Assembly (NCBI RefSeq): GCF_954871325.1
Contig: NC_088779.1
Span: 7,938,846 to 8,002,845, forward strand
Reading direction: 5' to 3'
Origin: Gordionus sp. m RMFG-2023
Lineage: Eukaryota > Nematomorpha > Gordioida > Chordodea > Parachordodidae
Length of the DNA stretch: 64,000 nucleotides
The position numbers were made by a program, and so were the translations under genes. Numbering within the stretch: position 1 is the first letter of the stretch; every line of letters begins with the position of its first letter. This document shows, piece by piece, positions 1 to 11,410 of this stretch. Below the pieces are notes generated by a model. It saw nothing but the letters and a program-made list of their open reading frames with translations. It was not told the DNA's origin and did not search any database.

Positions 1-120
1 GGGATATTTGAGACTACGAGTGAATTTTACATCGTCTATATCAACGGTAAAATATCATATAGGGATATTTGAAACTACGAGTGAATTTTACATCGTCTAC
101 ATCAACGGTAAAATATCTGG
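1..120. repeat. Two-copy direct repeat of about 60 bp
   Basis: Two head-to-tail copies (about 1-61 and 62-120) both begin GGGATATTTGA and contain CTACGAGTGAATTTTACATC, with only a few differences. They may belong to the 5' untranslated or terminal part of the retroelement that follows, but no matching copy was found downstream, so they cannot be called LTRs. Confidence 0.7.
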
Positions 121-458
121 ATTGTAAAACACATTTTTTTTTAAAAAAATAAATAAATAATAAATACACAGAGTGGCCAAATTGGACGTAAGGGCTGTCC
201 ATTTTTTTTTCTTCTCTTTCTCTTCTCCAAAAAGTAAAAAAACTCTTATCGTACGGAAGTGCTGTCCGAATTTTACCAGTTGTGAATCTGTTACACAAAA
301 TTTGCCCAAATTTTTGTCGTATCTTTAGACTTATTAACTGTAGATGTACATGTGTATCATTGGATTGGTTACACTCTTAATAATATCGTATCTATTGACA
401 TTACAAATAACTAAAATTTTTATTTTGAAATTAATTATAAATTTTTTATAACGTCGGA
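121..458. other. AT-rich stretch, no gene seen
   Basis: Poly-A/T-rich sequence between the short direct repeat and the first retroelement reading frame. Open frames on the minus strand here are low-complexity and match nothing I recognise. It is probably leader sequence of the adjacent retroelement. Confidence 0.4.
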
Positions 459-839
459 ATGAAAAGTTTAAAATTTGTAAAATACTGGGAAATACAGTAT
501 AATATTTTTGGGGCATTGGTTATATTAGTAATATGGATGTGTAGCTTAATATGGGGAAGAAAGTTGAGAAGGAGTCGAAGTGTGAGAATAAAGGGGCAGA
601 CATTGACGATAGAAGGACATAATGGAGAAGAAGATGTTATGGGAAAGGTAACATGGTTCCCGGTGCAGGAGATAATTAATGGGTGGACGGATAGCGAAGT
701 AGATAAATTAACCTATAGGCCTGAAAGGAGAGATGCATATACTAATCAGAGATTGGGAACATATATGGGACCTAGAGAAAATTCTCAGGGAAGGAGAGGA
801 GAAATGAGACCCAACTTTGATTCTAGAGTAAGGGGGAGA

Positions 840-1200
840 ATGAATTGTTATAATTGCGGAAGACAGGGACATATGGTCAGAGATTGCCAAGAAACAAAAT
901 GTTTTGAATGTGGAAAATATGGACATATAGCCCCGTTTTGTCCAGGAAGACGTGATAAACTACGATGTGCAGGTTGTGGCCGATTTGGTCACAATAGTGA
1001 GGAATGCAATGTGGGTAATTTCAATACTAGAGGCGGTTTTCCACAGAGGGACATGGGGCAAAGTACTCCAAATTTTAGAATTATCAAAAGTAAAAAAAAT
1101 AAAGAGGTAGAAATACCATTTTTGGCTGTGAATAAAGAACAGAATAGAATCTGTTTCCGATGCCGGAAGGAAAAACATGGTGCGAGAGATTGCGAGTATT
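840..1200 (+). other. Gag nucleocapsid zinc-knuckle part of the gypsy-like fossil
   Basis: Four CCHC knuckles follow one another: CYNCGRQGHMVRDC, CFECGKYGHIAPFC, CAGCGRFGHNSEEC and a weaker CFRCRKEKHGARDC. The spacing C-x2-C-x4-H-x4-C is that of retroelement nucleocapsids, which bind the RNA genome. The upstream part (about 459-830) has no recognisable capsid motif and is Arg/Gly-rich near the knuckles. Confidence 0.85.
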
Positions 1201-1329
1201 TGTGACTATATGATGGCAAAGAGCATGCCACAGAGGTCGGGGGGCTTTGGGCGAAAGAGATGGAAAGATCAGATTATAATGAGAAAGATTGGGAATCAAA
1301 GGACATAAATATGATACAAGAGGAAAGGA

Positions 1330-1640
1330 TACATGATCCTTGCCCTAGAGTTTGGATAAATTTGAATGGAAATATGGTATCCATGTTATTTGATACCGGG
1401 GCAGCCATATCCGTGATGGGATATGAGAAATATCAGAGTATTTGGTCGGAAGGAATAATTAGACGGGAGGACATCAAGATCCGTCAGTTGGATGGATCAG
1501 AAGTCGCAGTGATGGGAAGGGTGGAGTTAAAGGTGGTATTAGAGAATAGAGTGGAGATTTTGGACTTATGGATAGTAGATCGAAAAGTAGAGTCAGTAGT
1601 GGGATGGGATTGGATCACCCGAATTGGTCCAGATTGTGGT
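1330..1640 (+). other. Aspartic protease part of the gypsy-like fossil
   Basis: The motif LFDTGAAISVMG is the retropepsin active-site loop (D-T/S-G), followed about 75 residues later by VVGWDWI, resembling the conserved hydrophobic-G-x-D/N-W segment of gypsy proteases. It lies directly upstream of the glycine-rich tract and the reverse transcriptase. Confidence 0.8.
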
Positions 1641-1796
1641 TTTTGGGGGGTATTCGCATGGTGTAGTGTATTTTTACCTGTTGCAAGATGTGAAGAAAAT
1701 AGAGATATGAATTTGTGGTATGGAGAAAGATTGCCAGGAATTGAGACCTTTTTGGAAGGGGAAAGGAGAGGAGAAGATGATGGGGTTGTTAGAGAC

Positions 1797-2130
1797 TGGG
1801 GTGGTATTGGGGGGAATTATAGGGGAGATATCGGGGGGAATTATACGGGAGGTATCGGGGGGAATTATAGGGGAGATATTGGGGGGAATTATAGGGGAGG
1901 TATTGGGGGGAATTGTAGGGGAGATATCGGGGGGAATTATAGGGGAGGTATTGGGGGGAATTATCGGGGGAATTATAGGGGAGGTATTGGGGGGAGTTAT
2001 AGGGGAGGTATCGGGGGGAATTATAGGGGAGATATAGGAGGGAATTATAGGGGAGGTATTGGGGGGAATTTTAGGGGAGGTTTTGGGGGGAAATATAGGG
2101 GAGGTATCGGGGGGAATTTTAGGATTTGTC
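1797..2130 (+). repeat. 24-bp tandem repeat coding a Gly-rich octapeptide
   Basis: About 13 copies of a 24-bp unit read as IGGNYRGG or IGGNYRGD, with variants at the aromatic position (Y/F/C) and the Asn (N/K/S). The tract lies between the protease and reverse transcriptase of the gypsy-like fossil. The same DNA is also free of stops in a second + frame and on the minus strand (Ile/Pro-rich), which is a consequence of the short period and not evidence for another gene. Confidence 0.85.
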
Positions 2131-2519
2131 GCCACTTTGGAATAAAGGAAGGAAGAAATGATATCGAAGAACAGAAAGAAATTCATGATCAAGGAAAGTT
2201 TGAAGCGGAGTTGGAGGAATTGGCAGATGGGAAGATAGTGTTGCCAGAAGAAGAAACTAGAGAAAATGATGATTTGGAACAAGGAAATACTATGGGAACA
2301 CATAGCCAAGAAATAGAAATGGATGGAAAGGAAACGAGACGACGGGAAGAGAGGGAATTGCGGAATAGAGAGATAGAATTTGGTATGATCAAAGTACAAG
2401 AGGGAGTGCGAAACTTGATGAAAAATTACAAGGAGATCTTTGATGAAAAGTTGGGTTGTCTCCGAGATTATGAAGTGGATATCAAATTAAAGGAGGGATA
2501 TGTGCCCAAGTTTTGTGCA

Positions 2520-3296
2520 TTACGACGGATACCGTTCGAATGGCGAATTGAAGTAGACATGAAATTGGAGCAATGGGTGCAGAAGGGCATTGTTTGTCCA
2601 GTGGAGTATAGCGAGTGGGCGACACCGTTAGTACCCGTTAAGAAGGCTAATGGAAAGCTTCGTTTATGCGCCGATTTTCGGGTCACGCTAAACCCGTGGG
2701 TCGTGGAGATAAAATATCCGTTACCTCGGATTGAAGAAATATTAGCTAATTTGAAGGGCAGCATATACTTTTCAAAGGTGTACTTTTCGAACGCTTACTT
2801 ACAATTGAAGGTGAAACCCGAGGTACAAAAGCTATTAACGATCACGACTCCGAAGGGATTGTATGCCTTCTGTAGATTGCCGTTTGGACTTAGCGTGTCG
2901 GCTCCAATTTTTCAACGAACGATGGCGGCAGTGTTTCAGGGACTAGAGGGAGTATTTTACTACATGGATGACGTATTGGTGATGGGAGAGACTCCCGAGC
3001 AACACGAACGAAGATTGGAGGAGGTGTTCAAAAGGATCAAGGATAAAGAATTGCGGGCAAGCGTTGAAAAAAGTGTGTTGGGAGTATCAGAAATCGTATA
3101 TTTGGGGCATAAAATCAATGGGAAAGAGGTCAGACCTTTGGACAAATATATGGCAAATATAACAAGCATGGTGAAGCCTAATAATAAGGTGGAAGTACAA
3201 GCTTTCTTGGGAATGATGAATTATTATCACCGTTTTGTGGAAGGTTTCGCGCAGATAGCGGCGCCGTTGTATAAATTGTTAAAGAAAGGAGAATGA
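2520..3296 (+). other. Reverse transcriptase part of the gypsy-like fossil
   Basis: Canonical Ty3/gypsy motifs appear in order: WATPLVPVKKANGKLRLC, DFR, YPLPRIEEILANL, LPFGLSVSAPIFQR, the catalytic YYMDDVLVMG, and YLGHKI followed by VQAFLGMMNYYHRFV. RNase H begins downstream. Confidence 0.92.
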
Positions 3297-3389
3297 TTTG
3301 AATGGAAGATTGTACAGGAGGAGGCTTTTGAGGAGTTGAAATTGAGAAGGGAACCAGTACTAGTGTGTTTTGTTAACGATTTGCCAGTG

Positions 3390-3750
3390 ATATTGGCCGT
3401 TGACGCTTCGAATAGGGGTGTGGGTGGAGCGCTATTACATTGTATAAACGAATTGAAGAGACCTATTTTATTTTCTCAAGAATTTTTAGAGAGGCCGAGA
3501 CAAGATATTCAGTGATCGAGCAAGAAGCGCTAGCGGTTATATTTGGATTGACTAAATGTCGGGAATACTTGATCGGACGTCGATTTGTCATATATACGGA
3601 TCACAAGCCCTTGGTTCATCTTTTCAGGAAGGACAACAAGGAGCTCATGTTGTCGCCTAGGTTGCAGCAATGGCTGTTGCTGGTAGGCAGTTTCGACGTG
3701 CAAGTGAAATACCAGCGAGGAAGAGAAAATTACTTACCGCATATTCTTTC
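3390..3750 (+). other. RNase H part of the gypsy-like fossil
   Basis: AVDASNRGVGGALL is the first Asp motif of gypsy RNase H. It is followed by YSVIEQEALAVIFGL (the Glu motif) and YTDHKPLVHLF (the second Asp motif), then QWLLLVGSFDVQVKY and a G-x-E-N-x-L-P end typical of the family. Confidence 0.85.
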
Positions 3751-3989
3751 TAAATGTGGAGCGGGAGAGGTTTGCGAAACGAGTAAGTCGAAAGATATGG
3801 ATGAAGAGGATGATCACGCGTTGATTAGAGCGATAGTCGGGATATCTAAAGGAGGACCAGTTGCGTGGGAACAACTCAAAAATGCTACTTTAAAAGATCG
3901 CGAGTTAACGAGAATCAAAGGGTGCATATTGGGTCGAAAACAATGGCGAGATGGGGACAAAAAGTTCAAGCAAGTGGAGAAAGAGCTAA

Positions 3990-4857
3990 CGATAGTGGAC
4001 GAGTGTGTGGTACGAGGAAGTCGGGGAGTGGTGCCGTCCAAATTAAGGGAGGCAGTAAAGGCAATGATCCATGCTGGGCATCAGAGTATGGAAAGAATGA
4101 AACAATGGGGGCGGGAATACGTATGGTGGCCTGGCATGAATAAAGAAATCGAGAATATGGTGAGAAGTTGTGAAATGTGTAATTCATGGGCAAGTATGCC
4201 TCGAAAGGACAAGAAAAGTATTTGGCCTAGGGCTACTCAGCCCTGGGAAAGAGTGCACTTAGACTTTTTCGACTTCGAAAATGAAATATATCTCCTCGTA
4301 GTGGACGCCTACTCAAAATGGGTAGAGTATCAAGAAGTAAAGGGGTTAACAACGCAAGTAGTAATTAAGACGTTAAAAGATCCTTGGGCAAAGTTTGGGG
4401 TAGCGGAAATAGTTGTGTCGGATGGAGGACCCACTTTTATAAGTAAACAATTTAAAGTTTTTTGTACTGAAACTAGGGCGAGACACATTTTGGCGCCTCC
4501 TTACCACCCAAGCTCAAATGGGCAGGCGGAAAGGTGGCGGTGGTAAAGAGTTGGTTGAAGAAGTCGAAATATGGGGGTGGAGAGATTTGGATAGCGGTTG
4601 CATATTATAACAATAGTCGAAAGGGAGAGGAATTGTCCCGAGCAGAAAAGTTTTTGGGCCGTAGAACTCGTATTCAGTTGGATTTCTTAAGGCCCAAACC
4701 GGCGCAGGAGGAGAATTCAATGGATAATCAGTGTGAATTTGTGGTTGGTCAGGCCATATGGGCGAGAATTTTTGGAGGTACCCGAAAATGGGAGTCCGGA
4801 GTAATTATACAGAACGTGGGGCATAAAATGGTGAGAGTAAAATTCGTCGACGGATAG
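3990..4857 (+). other. Integrase part of the gypsy-like fossil
   Basis: The HHCC zinc-binding region is visible (HAGHQSMERMKQW, then CEMCN at about 4170), followed by the core with HLDFFDF, VVDAYSKWVEY, VSDGGPTFISKQF and PYHPSSNGQAE, which carry the D, D and E positions. A chromatin-type or GPF/GPY-like end is not convincingly seen. The last portion (about 4580-4857) is basic and probably the integrase tail. Confidence 0.85.
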
Positions 4858-5640
4858 GAAGGAGTTAGACATGTAGAACAGATACGGAAGAGAGTATAGT
4901 CTGAAAGATTAAGGTCCAGCCATGACGCGGCGAGAAGAAAGGGGTAGATATCTGAAGAATTCCGGGATTAAATCAAATTTAATTTTAAAAAAAATCGATA
5001 ATGATAATTAACCCAAGATAGTAATACCTCCGCAATTACGGGATTAAATCACATTTAAGAAAAAAAAAAGAATCAATATTGATAATGATAACCGGTGGTA
5101 ATAATGTTGGGGCTAAAGGAACATATATAAAAAAAACTTTCATGATTCTCGAGTTAAAGTACATAGAAAATAATATTACCAATAGTGATAATTAACTCCA
5201 GATAGTATTACCTCCGCAATTCCGGGATTAAATCACACTTAGTTAGTGCCAATAAATAATGCACCAAAAAGTTAAAAATGTTGGGTATGTTAACCAAAGT
5301 AATAAATTAAAGTAAAGGATAATTTTGGGAGATGTCGGAGTCATAAATCAAAAGTTGGAAATAAAATTTGTATATAGTTGGAGAATGGAATAGGAAGGAG
5401 TAACAATTGGACTAGGAAACAAATAAAAAATGTCCAAGTTGGACTGAAACATGAAAAAGATTTCTACAATGACAGTTGGAAGCGAGACGCAAAACAAGGA
5501 AGGTTCCAATAATTGGGCTTTAAAAGGGGAATTTTATAAATGCAAAATTATAATTTTTCTTTTTGTATAATTGTTAATTTTGTTAAAGAAAATTTTTCCT
5601 GTATTTATTCATTTTGGCCCAAAAGAAAAGTGAGTAAAAA
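4858..5640. repeat. Non-coding tail with about 100-bp direct repeats
   Basis: Between about 4958 and 5245 the block CGGGATTAAATCA plus GATAATGATAA(TT)AAC and GATAGTAATACCTCCGCAAT recurs two to three times. It is probably 3' non-coding sequence of the gypsy-like fossil or a relic of its terminal region. The rest, to 5640, is AT-rich with no frame I recognise. Confidence 0.5.
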
Positions 5641-5679
5641 ACTGTTATTAATTTTTTTTTATTATACTTTTTTTTCTTG

Positions 5680-6176
5680 AAAAAAAGAATGTCGGGTAGA
5701 CATCGTTGTATCTATTGGCAGAATTTAACCATTAGAATGAGTATTTTCCGAGGATATGTTAATGAAGATGTGCGCCCAATCTCGCCTTCGATTTGCCGAA
5801 ACATAGCAGACCGATCGCCTCCAATACGCCTAGATCTCCCCCGGTCCAAAGGGGAGTATCCGAGATAATAAAGAATAATCGAGATCACTCCGAGTTACCT
5901 GAGCGCCGGCACCTCAGCACGCGTCCGAGGAGGAGACGCTCTTGTTTCTTATGTGGTTCGAATCATTTGCAGATGCGGTGCCCCCGTGGGATAAATCGTA
6001 GGCAAAACTCGAATGATAATAGGGAAACGACGCGCCCCAGAAGCCGAAGCCCGGGAAGGAGCGACGCCTGGCCAGTTAGGACTATTTTGCCGCCTTTAAC
6101 GATAGGGGTAATACCACAACAGGATCAATCCATAACTGCGACGGGGCGACCGGTGGCGATTATAGAGCCGTTATGA
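5680..6176 (+). mobile_element. Gag-like zinc-knuckle remnant of a retroelement
   Basis: A GC-rich island in AT-rich DNA encodes an Arg/Ser/Pro-rich protein fragment with one knuckle CFLCGSNHLQMRC (C-x2-C-x3-H-x4-C), flanked by basic low-complexity sequence. This resembles the nucleocapsid end of a gag protein. No protease or polymerase follows, so it is a broken fossil. It could be a second element or a displaced part of the gypsy-like one. Retroelement origin is inferred from this one motif and the location. Confidence 0.45.
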
Positions 6177-6269
6177 GAAGAAACGGCGGAGGCGAGTCTT
6201 AGGGATTATTACGCTGAGGAGTGGCCTATGGTCGATTTGTCACCATCTGAGATGAGTTGTTGGAGGATG

Positions 6270-7340
6270 TGATGGGACCCGAATAAATATTACAATTTTT
6301 TTTTATCATTTTCCTTAATAGAATTTCGAGAATAATTAAAATTCGATATTAATATATGGAATAAAACTTTTAAAATATTTAACATCATAGTATTTTTTTA
6401 TTTATGTGAACATGTGTAGAATAATAGATGATTATTTATTTTTTTTATTTACGAACCCCCCCCCCCCCCCTTTTTCGTCTTTGTAAAACAACTTTTTTTT
6501 TGTGTTCAAAGGTTTTTATTTAATGTGGGCGTGTTGTAAATATTTTTATTTATTAATCATAATTAATATTATTTTTTTTTTGTGTGAGTCATGAAATATT
6601 TTTTTTGGAGTTTTGTTTTTAATATTTTTTTTTAAAGTTTCGCGAACTCATCGTGACCATTATTATAAATATTTTTAATTTTATTATAAAAAAAAAATAA
6701 TAATCAGATATAAAAACCTGAAAAAGGTTAAAAAATTGTCATTATTATAATTATATATTTTTTAAAAAAATTTCCTTTGAAACAAGAAAATAAAGACGTT
6801 ATATTGTAAAATCATGTTTTGAAAAGGTAAAAAAAAAATAAAGACTTTGTATTTTAAAATAATAAGAACTACCAAGTTGAAAGTTTCTAGCCATTAGAAC
6901 TTTGAAAGATATAATTAGTAAAAATAACAGATTCTTCAGTTTACTATTAAACTTTGTTTACTATATTTAGCATTTACCATAAAAATAATTTATTAATAAA
7001 ATTAGAACACATTGTTCATTTCAAATTTAATAAAATGCTAATTTACTTGTATAGAAAATAACCATTACCAAGCAATCGCAGAAGCTGTTGAAAATAATGA
7101 TTTTCCAAATGAAGGTTTTCAGATTTTTATATAATGTTTTTCCTCGATGCTTAATTAAGAATACGTAAAAAAATATTAGGATGAAAAAGAAGACCAAATG
7201 CAACTTTTAAATTAATTTATTTCGTTAGAAATGAATAGGTCAAATTTTTCATTTTAACTAAATTTTACTGATATTAATATCTAGATTTACATTATTTATT
7301 CTTTTTACTTTTCTTCGTACTAAAAATTTTAATTAATCCT
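6270..7340. other. AT-rich non-coding stretch with homopolymer runs
   Basis: Mostly A/T, with a pure C run at about 6457-6470 and long T/A runs. No gene, RNA or terminal repeat is recognised. If the microexon gene begins upstream of 7407, its first exons could be here or left of the window, but I cannot see them. Confidence 0.5.
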
Positions 7341-7406
7341 AATTTCAGAACTAATTTTAAAAATATTCAGATAATAATTATATTTTTATTTATTCAAATT
7401 GTTAAG

Positions 7407-7424
7407 TGGAACAAGGCATTCCAG
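7407..7424 (+). CDS. Candidate microexon, 18 nt
   Basis: TGGAACAAGGCATTCCAG lies between ...ATTGTTAAG and GTAGGAATA. In phase 1 it reads (G)TG-GAA-CAA-GGC-ATT-CCA-G, i.e. V-E-Q-G-I-P. A second possible acceptor (AACAAG) would give a 9-nt exon, G-I-P, also in frame. Confidence 0.4.
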
Positions 7425-7611
7425 GTAGGAATATAATATATTTTATAAATAATTACCCATATAAATTTAAATTGAAACCATATATATATATTAATTTATT
7501 GTATTATCATAGTTTAGGCATCCATAATATATCTTTGTTTTTCCGTATCATTAATATATATAAATATTTCGTGTGTTAATTTTCTTGTCCCTAATTTCAC
7601 ATATATCGCTA

Positions 7612-8300
7612 CCAGGGTTGTGTATTTAAACGGTCAAATAAGGTCAAATTCAAATATTTCAAGATAATATTAACTTTATTTTGTATACAATAGCAAAATA
7701 AATCTATAATATTTATTATATTATATTTTTTAAATTTATTGTCATTCAATAACTAATGTTTCACTCTCCGTGCCAGAGTCTTGTTTTGATTCATATATAA
7801 TATTATCATTTTCTTTAATTATAATTTTTCTTGTGTTTAGATCTTGAATCGATTTCTGTTTTAGTAAGAATATTAATACAAATATATCAATTTCTTTTTG
7901 AAAAAGAAGTAGAACTTGGAATATTTAGTAAAAGTCACTTATCTTTTGGTGGTCAAAGCCATTCTACTAATTTGAAGCCTGTTCTGATTCTTCTTATGAA
8001 AGTTACTCCATTCCACAATTTGCAATTAAACATGCCGCCTTTACATCATAAATTTATATTACTTTGAATATTTTTATCTTCACCACCTTGTAAAATGCTT
8101 AATTCATGTATTATGTACATACTTCATTAAATTCACTATTAGTAAAATGTTCCCCTTGATTTTGGGGAGCTAATAAATAAGTAATATTGTGATCACATGT
8201 GTTTATATCGTTTTTTTCCAAACATATTTTCTATTATTTTTTCTTCCGATATTTTTAGAGTATTTAACTGAATTTGACCGGTCAATTGTCACCAACTCTT
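7612..8300. mobile_element. Possible hAT-type relic
   Basis: The left edge, CAGGGTTGTGTATTTAAACGG, and the right edge, ending GTCACCAACTC, form imperfect inverted ends. The flanks ATCGCTAC and TTATCACA are only weakly alike as 8-bp duplications. An open frame of 78 codons at 7831-8067 is inside, but I do not recognise its product. It would sit in the intron between the first two candidate microexons. Confidence 0.3.
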
Positions 8301-8615
8301 ATCACAATACTTATAAAATCGTAAAAAGTTAAGTATTCAAAAAAAAACTAATTCAAGTTGAAATAATAATGCAAATTTAAACTTTAATGAATTAATCTTT
8401 TCACAATTTACTTTCTAAGGTATTTTTGTTTTTCTCTTTTACTATTCGCCACCTAATATATTCACTATATATGGCAACCATATAATCAAGAAAATATAAG
8501 AATAAGTGGATGGGAAAAAATCAAAGTTACAGTAAATTGAAGGAGCGAAAAGAGAATAGTTTAAAACTACATTTTTTTTAATGCAATTTAATTTATATTA
8601 TTTCAATTGTTGAAG

Positions 8616-8627
8616 AAATTGCACCAG
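8616..8627 (+). CDS. Candidate microexon, 12 nt
   Basis: AAATTGCACCAG lies between TTGTTGAAG and GTATAATATT. Phase 1 gives (G)AA-ATT-GCA-CCA-G, i.e. E-I-A-P. The downstream sequence ATTACCCAT matches that after the 7407 exon. Confidence 0.42.
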
Positions 8628-8933
8628 GTATAATATTTTATAAAAAATTACCCATTAATCTAAGAAGAAAATATAACCACTAATATAAGGATTAAATAAA
8701 ATAAAATAAAAAATTTATTGAGGTAAAGGAGGATAGTAAAAACAACCTATTATTGTATCGAAATTTTACTCTGATTTTAATATGGTATTTATATTATTCT
8801 GATTTTTTATAAAGTTGATCCTATTAAAGATTTTAGTGCTTCTTTATTTCAGAACTATTTTTAAAATAAGTTAAAAATAATTTTTAGATAATAATTTTAT
8901 ATTTTAATTTATTCATTTGTTAAAAAGTTATAG

Positions 8934-8945
8934 AAGATGTACCAG
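8934..8945 (+). CDS. Candidate microexon, 12 nt
   Basis: AAGATGTACCAG lies between AGTTATAG and GTATAAG. Phase 1 gives (G)AA-GAT-GTA-CCA-G, i.e. E-D-V-P. Acceptor use at TAGAAG would give 9 nt, also in frame. Confidence 0.42.
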
Positions 8946-8959
8946 GTATAAGTTTTTCA

Positions 8960-9930
8960 ATAAATAAAATATAAAATAAAAATAAATACGAGGACGAGAA
9001 AGAAAACTAAATGTAACTTAATATATTTATATTGCGATTGCGGTATAACAAATATCCTTACAATAAATTTATATAATTATTTATGTAATTCAAACTTTAA
9101 TTTCTCCTTAATTTAATCTTCAATAATTTAACCCTATTTAAATTTTTATAATAATAATCATTATAAAAAGGAATAAACCCATGTGGATAATCAAAGATCA
9201 ATTAAAGGAAAAAAAATAATATACGTTTATATAAAAACGGATATTACCTGTTCGAGTTTAATGAATGACAAACTTTCATTAATTATAAAACTGAGAGATA
9301 CAATAAAAATAATAGTTAAAACCTCAAATTTTGAATGCATCAAAATTTTAAATGTAGAAGGTATAATAATGGTAATTTACATCATTCATTATATTTTACC
9401 GTTAATCATCATATATCTTAAGAAAATATAATATAAGGAAAAGAAAAAATACACTACTTGTAAATTATGTAGAGCTAGAAAAGAATAGTTAAAAAAGAAG
9501 TCATTATATGCATCAAAATTTTTTTAAAGAAGATATAAATATGGGGATTACAGACACGTAATAAATGGGGGTAAAGGGGGAAAATTTTACCCCTCCCCCA
9601 ATCATAAATTTGAATTTTATAAATATCATTATTAGCTAAAAAATTATACCCCCCCCCCCCTCCATCTACACTTTCCTGCCTGCAATATCAGAGTTTATCT
9701 TTTGCCATAAATAAATTATTTTTCTATAGCTCACTGCAATTACTTATCTTTATATATATATTTTCATAAGTATTTTATTTGAACAAATAAATTATCCATA
9801 ATTTAAATTGAATATTTTCTATGCTTATAGTAATTTCTATAATTATAAAACTTCTTATAGAGGTGTAATGCTGAAATATTTATATTAGATGCATAAAAAA
9901 TTGAAAGAATTGAATAAAATTTAATAATGC
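8960..9930. other. AT-rich stretch with C/G-run islands
   Basis: No gene is recognised. An 82-codon open frame at 9183-9431 is rich in Ile/Lys and is probably chance. At 9565-9665 the blocks GGGGGTAAAGGGGG, ACCCCTCCCCC and a pure C run suggest the ends of a small degraded transposon, not classifiable here. Confidence 0.4.
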
Positions 9931-10146
9931 TGGCTTGGGTTAAAAATTTTTTATAAATAATGGATGGACGGGTAAAAAATTTTAGACTATTGGGCGGGCG
10001 GACAGGTAAGAAATTTTAGACTAAAGGGCTGGTGGGCGGGTATATTTTTTGAAAACTATAGGCCGGCTGGGCGGGCGGGTTAAATTTTTTTAAATATTGG
10101 GTGGGCAGGCTTATGGTTTAAAATGCCGCCCAATGCAAAACTCTAG
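9931..10146. mobile_element. Small GC-rich repeat element (GGGCGGGCGGG)
   Basis: Five imperfect 30-40-bp units combine TAAAAAATTTTAGACTA with GGGCGGGCGGG-type cores. The island ends at ...CCGCCCAATGCAAAACTCTAG, directly against the donor-like remnant CAG|GTATATT. It looks like a non-autonomous DNA element (perhaps hAT) that landed in or beside a candidate microexon. The classification is a guess from composition. Confidence 0.4.
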
Positions 10147-10149
10147 CAG
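10147..10149 (+). pseudogene. Probable microexon stump
   Basis: Only CAG remains before GTATATTATTATTTGATTTATATTA, which matches the donor side of the 13295 exon (GCAG|GTATATTATTAT). The 5' part of the exon and its acceptor appear to have been replaced by the GC-rich repeat element on its left. Confidence 0.3.
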
Positions 10150-10750
10150 GTATATTATTATTTGATTTATATTATTTCGCCCGAACAAAAAAATATTAAA
10201 TATAATAATTATCTGATTATTCCAAAATTTATTGGAGAATTTCTTAGAATATATACTAAATAGCTCAGAAATAAAAGATATTTTAGATGTTTTTTAATTT
10301 TCAGTTCATTTGTTATGGATAATTATAGGTGATTGGGCCTTAAACACGAGGGGGTAGAGGTTAATTATGAAATTTAATAAAATAATTTATTAACTTTTAA
10401 ATTACGAGTCAATTTCTAACAGAGATAAAAGATGTAAAATCTTTTTCTGAAAATACCGCAAAATGTTAAATAAAATTTTTTTTGAATGCAATCAAATTAT
10501 TGTTTTAGGGTGTTGGAGATAGGATGATTTATATAAATATAAGTATTCGGAACAAACCTAAAAAATATTGAATGTTATAAAATGATTGTCACTCGAAATC
10601 CTCAGATCTGGATTATCAGGAGTTGGAAAGGACACTTTCTAAATAAATATAATAGAATATCTTTAATACTAAATACTTTTAAAGATCTTTCTAAATCTAT
10701 TATTATTTATTCGCTTTGAAACTTCTATTTTTCTAAATTACATTTCCAAC
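10150..10750. other. AT-rich intron-like stretch, no gene seen
   Basis: No coding or RNA feature is recognised. Parts are repeated with about 25% divergence around 11560-11900 (for example ATTATCAGxAG...ATACTTTTAAAGATCTTTCTAAAT), so this is an older duplicated intron block about 1.2 kb long. Confidence 0.45.
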
Positions 10751-10973
10751 TAGTGTTGTTAAACGGCTCATTTTGAGCCGATTTTTAAAAACGGCTAACT
10801 CAATATTTTAGCCTAAAAAATATAGCCTAAGCCTTGAGATTTCGCTAATAGATGTCCAAACCTTTGTTCCTTCTACAAACAAAATCTTCAGGCTTGAGTT
10901 AAATTATTCTGGATGAAATAGTGAGTTAGCCGTTTTTAAAAATCGGCTCAAAACGAGCCGTTTAACAACACTA
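10751..10973. mobile_element. MITE copy 1, 223 bp, hAT-like
   Basis: The terminal inverted repeats are TAGTGTTGTTAAACGGCTC and its complement GAGCCGTTTAACAACACTA. The element is flanked by a perfect 8-bp duplication TTTCCAAC (10743-10750 and 10974-10981). It has no coding capacity. Two more copies are at 28473 and 37372. Confidence 0.85.
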
Positions 10974-11400
10974 TTTCCAACATCTTTAGTAAATAATCTG
11001 AACTGAAATAAATCATTTTTATATTCTACCACATTTATAATTATAATCGGCTTATAAATCTTTTACCTAAATATTTAATGTATCATTCCTTTATAAATCT
11101 TGCTCCATTTTATGTATAATTCTTACTTTAAATATAGTAAAACAATTAGGCATTATAATATTTCTTTCTTTTTACTTCTTTACATTTATAGATGTTTAAA
11201 GTTGATAATAGAAACAATCATATAACTTTATATATCCATATTAATACATATTAATAATCTACTTGTTAACTCAATAATAAAATTTTTGTAGGTTTATCAA
11301 TTTTTTCATATTATTATATCTGCAACTTTAAAATTAAATACTGATTTTTGGATTTCATACAATACATAATAAGTAAAAAATACAAATATATTATTTTCGA
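10974..11400. other. AT-rich intron-like stretch, no gene seen
   Basis: Only AT-rich sequence that resembles 11950-12420. No exon-like island or mobile-element end is seen. Confidence 0.4.
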
Positions 11401-11410
11401 ACATTTAAAG

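Larger units (their letters stand above)
459..4857 (+). mobile_element. Ty3/gypsy-like retroelement, fossil, no LTRs recognised
   Basis: The order of parts is nucleocapsid zinc knuckles, aspartic protease, reverse transcriptase, RNase H, integrase, which is the Ty3/gypsy order (integrase last). The coding sequence is G-rich and purine-biased on the + strand and clearly richer in GC than the surrounding DNA. Long readable stretches remain, so it is not ancient, but it is broken, with roughly three or more breaks. I could not find a terminal repeat pair: the start of the window may cut the 5' end, and the 3' side fades into short direct repeats at 4958-5245. Boundaries are those of the readable parts only. 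Confidence 0.85.
7341..8960 (+). repeat. Early diverged intron-exon units (family A0)
   Basis: Three diverged units share an approach such as TTCAGAACTA...GATAATAATT...TTATTCAAATTGTT before the candidate exon, and a donor side GTA(T/G)(A/G)ATA...TTTATAAAxAATTACCCAT after it. They hold the candidate exons at 7407, 8616 and 8934. They are more diverged from each other than the later units, so this looks like the oldest visible part of the array. Confidence 0.45.

Noticed and set aside
1674-2399. 241-codon minus-strand frame rich in Ile/Pro/Ser
   Set aside because: It is antisense to the glycine-rich repeat tract of the gypsy-like fossil; a 24-bp period keeps any frame open once it is open in one unit.
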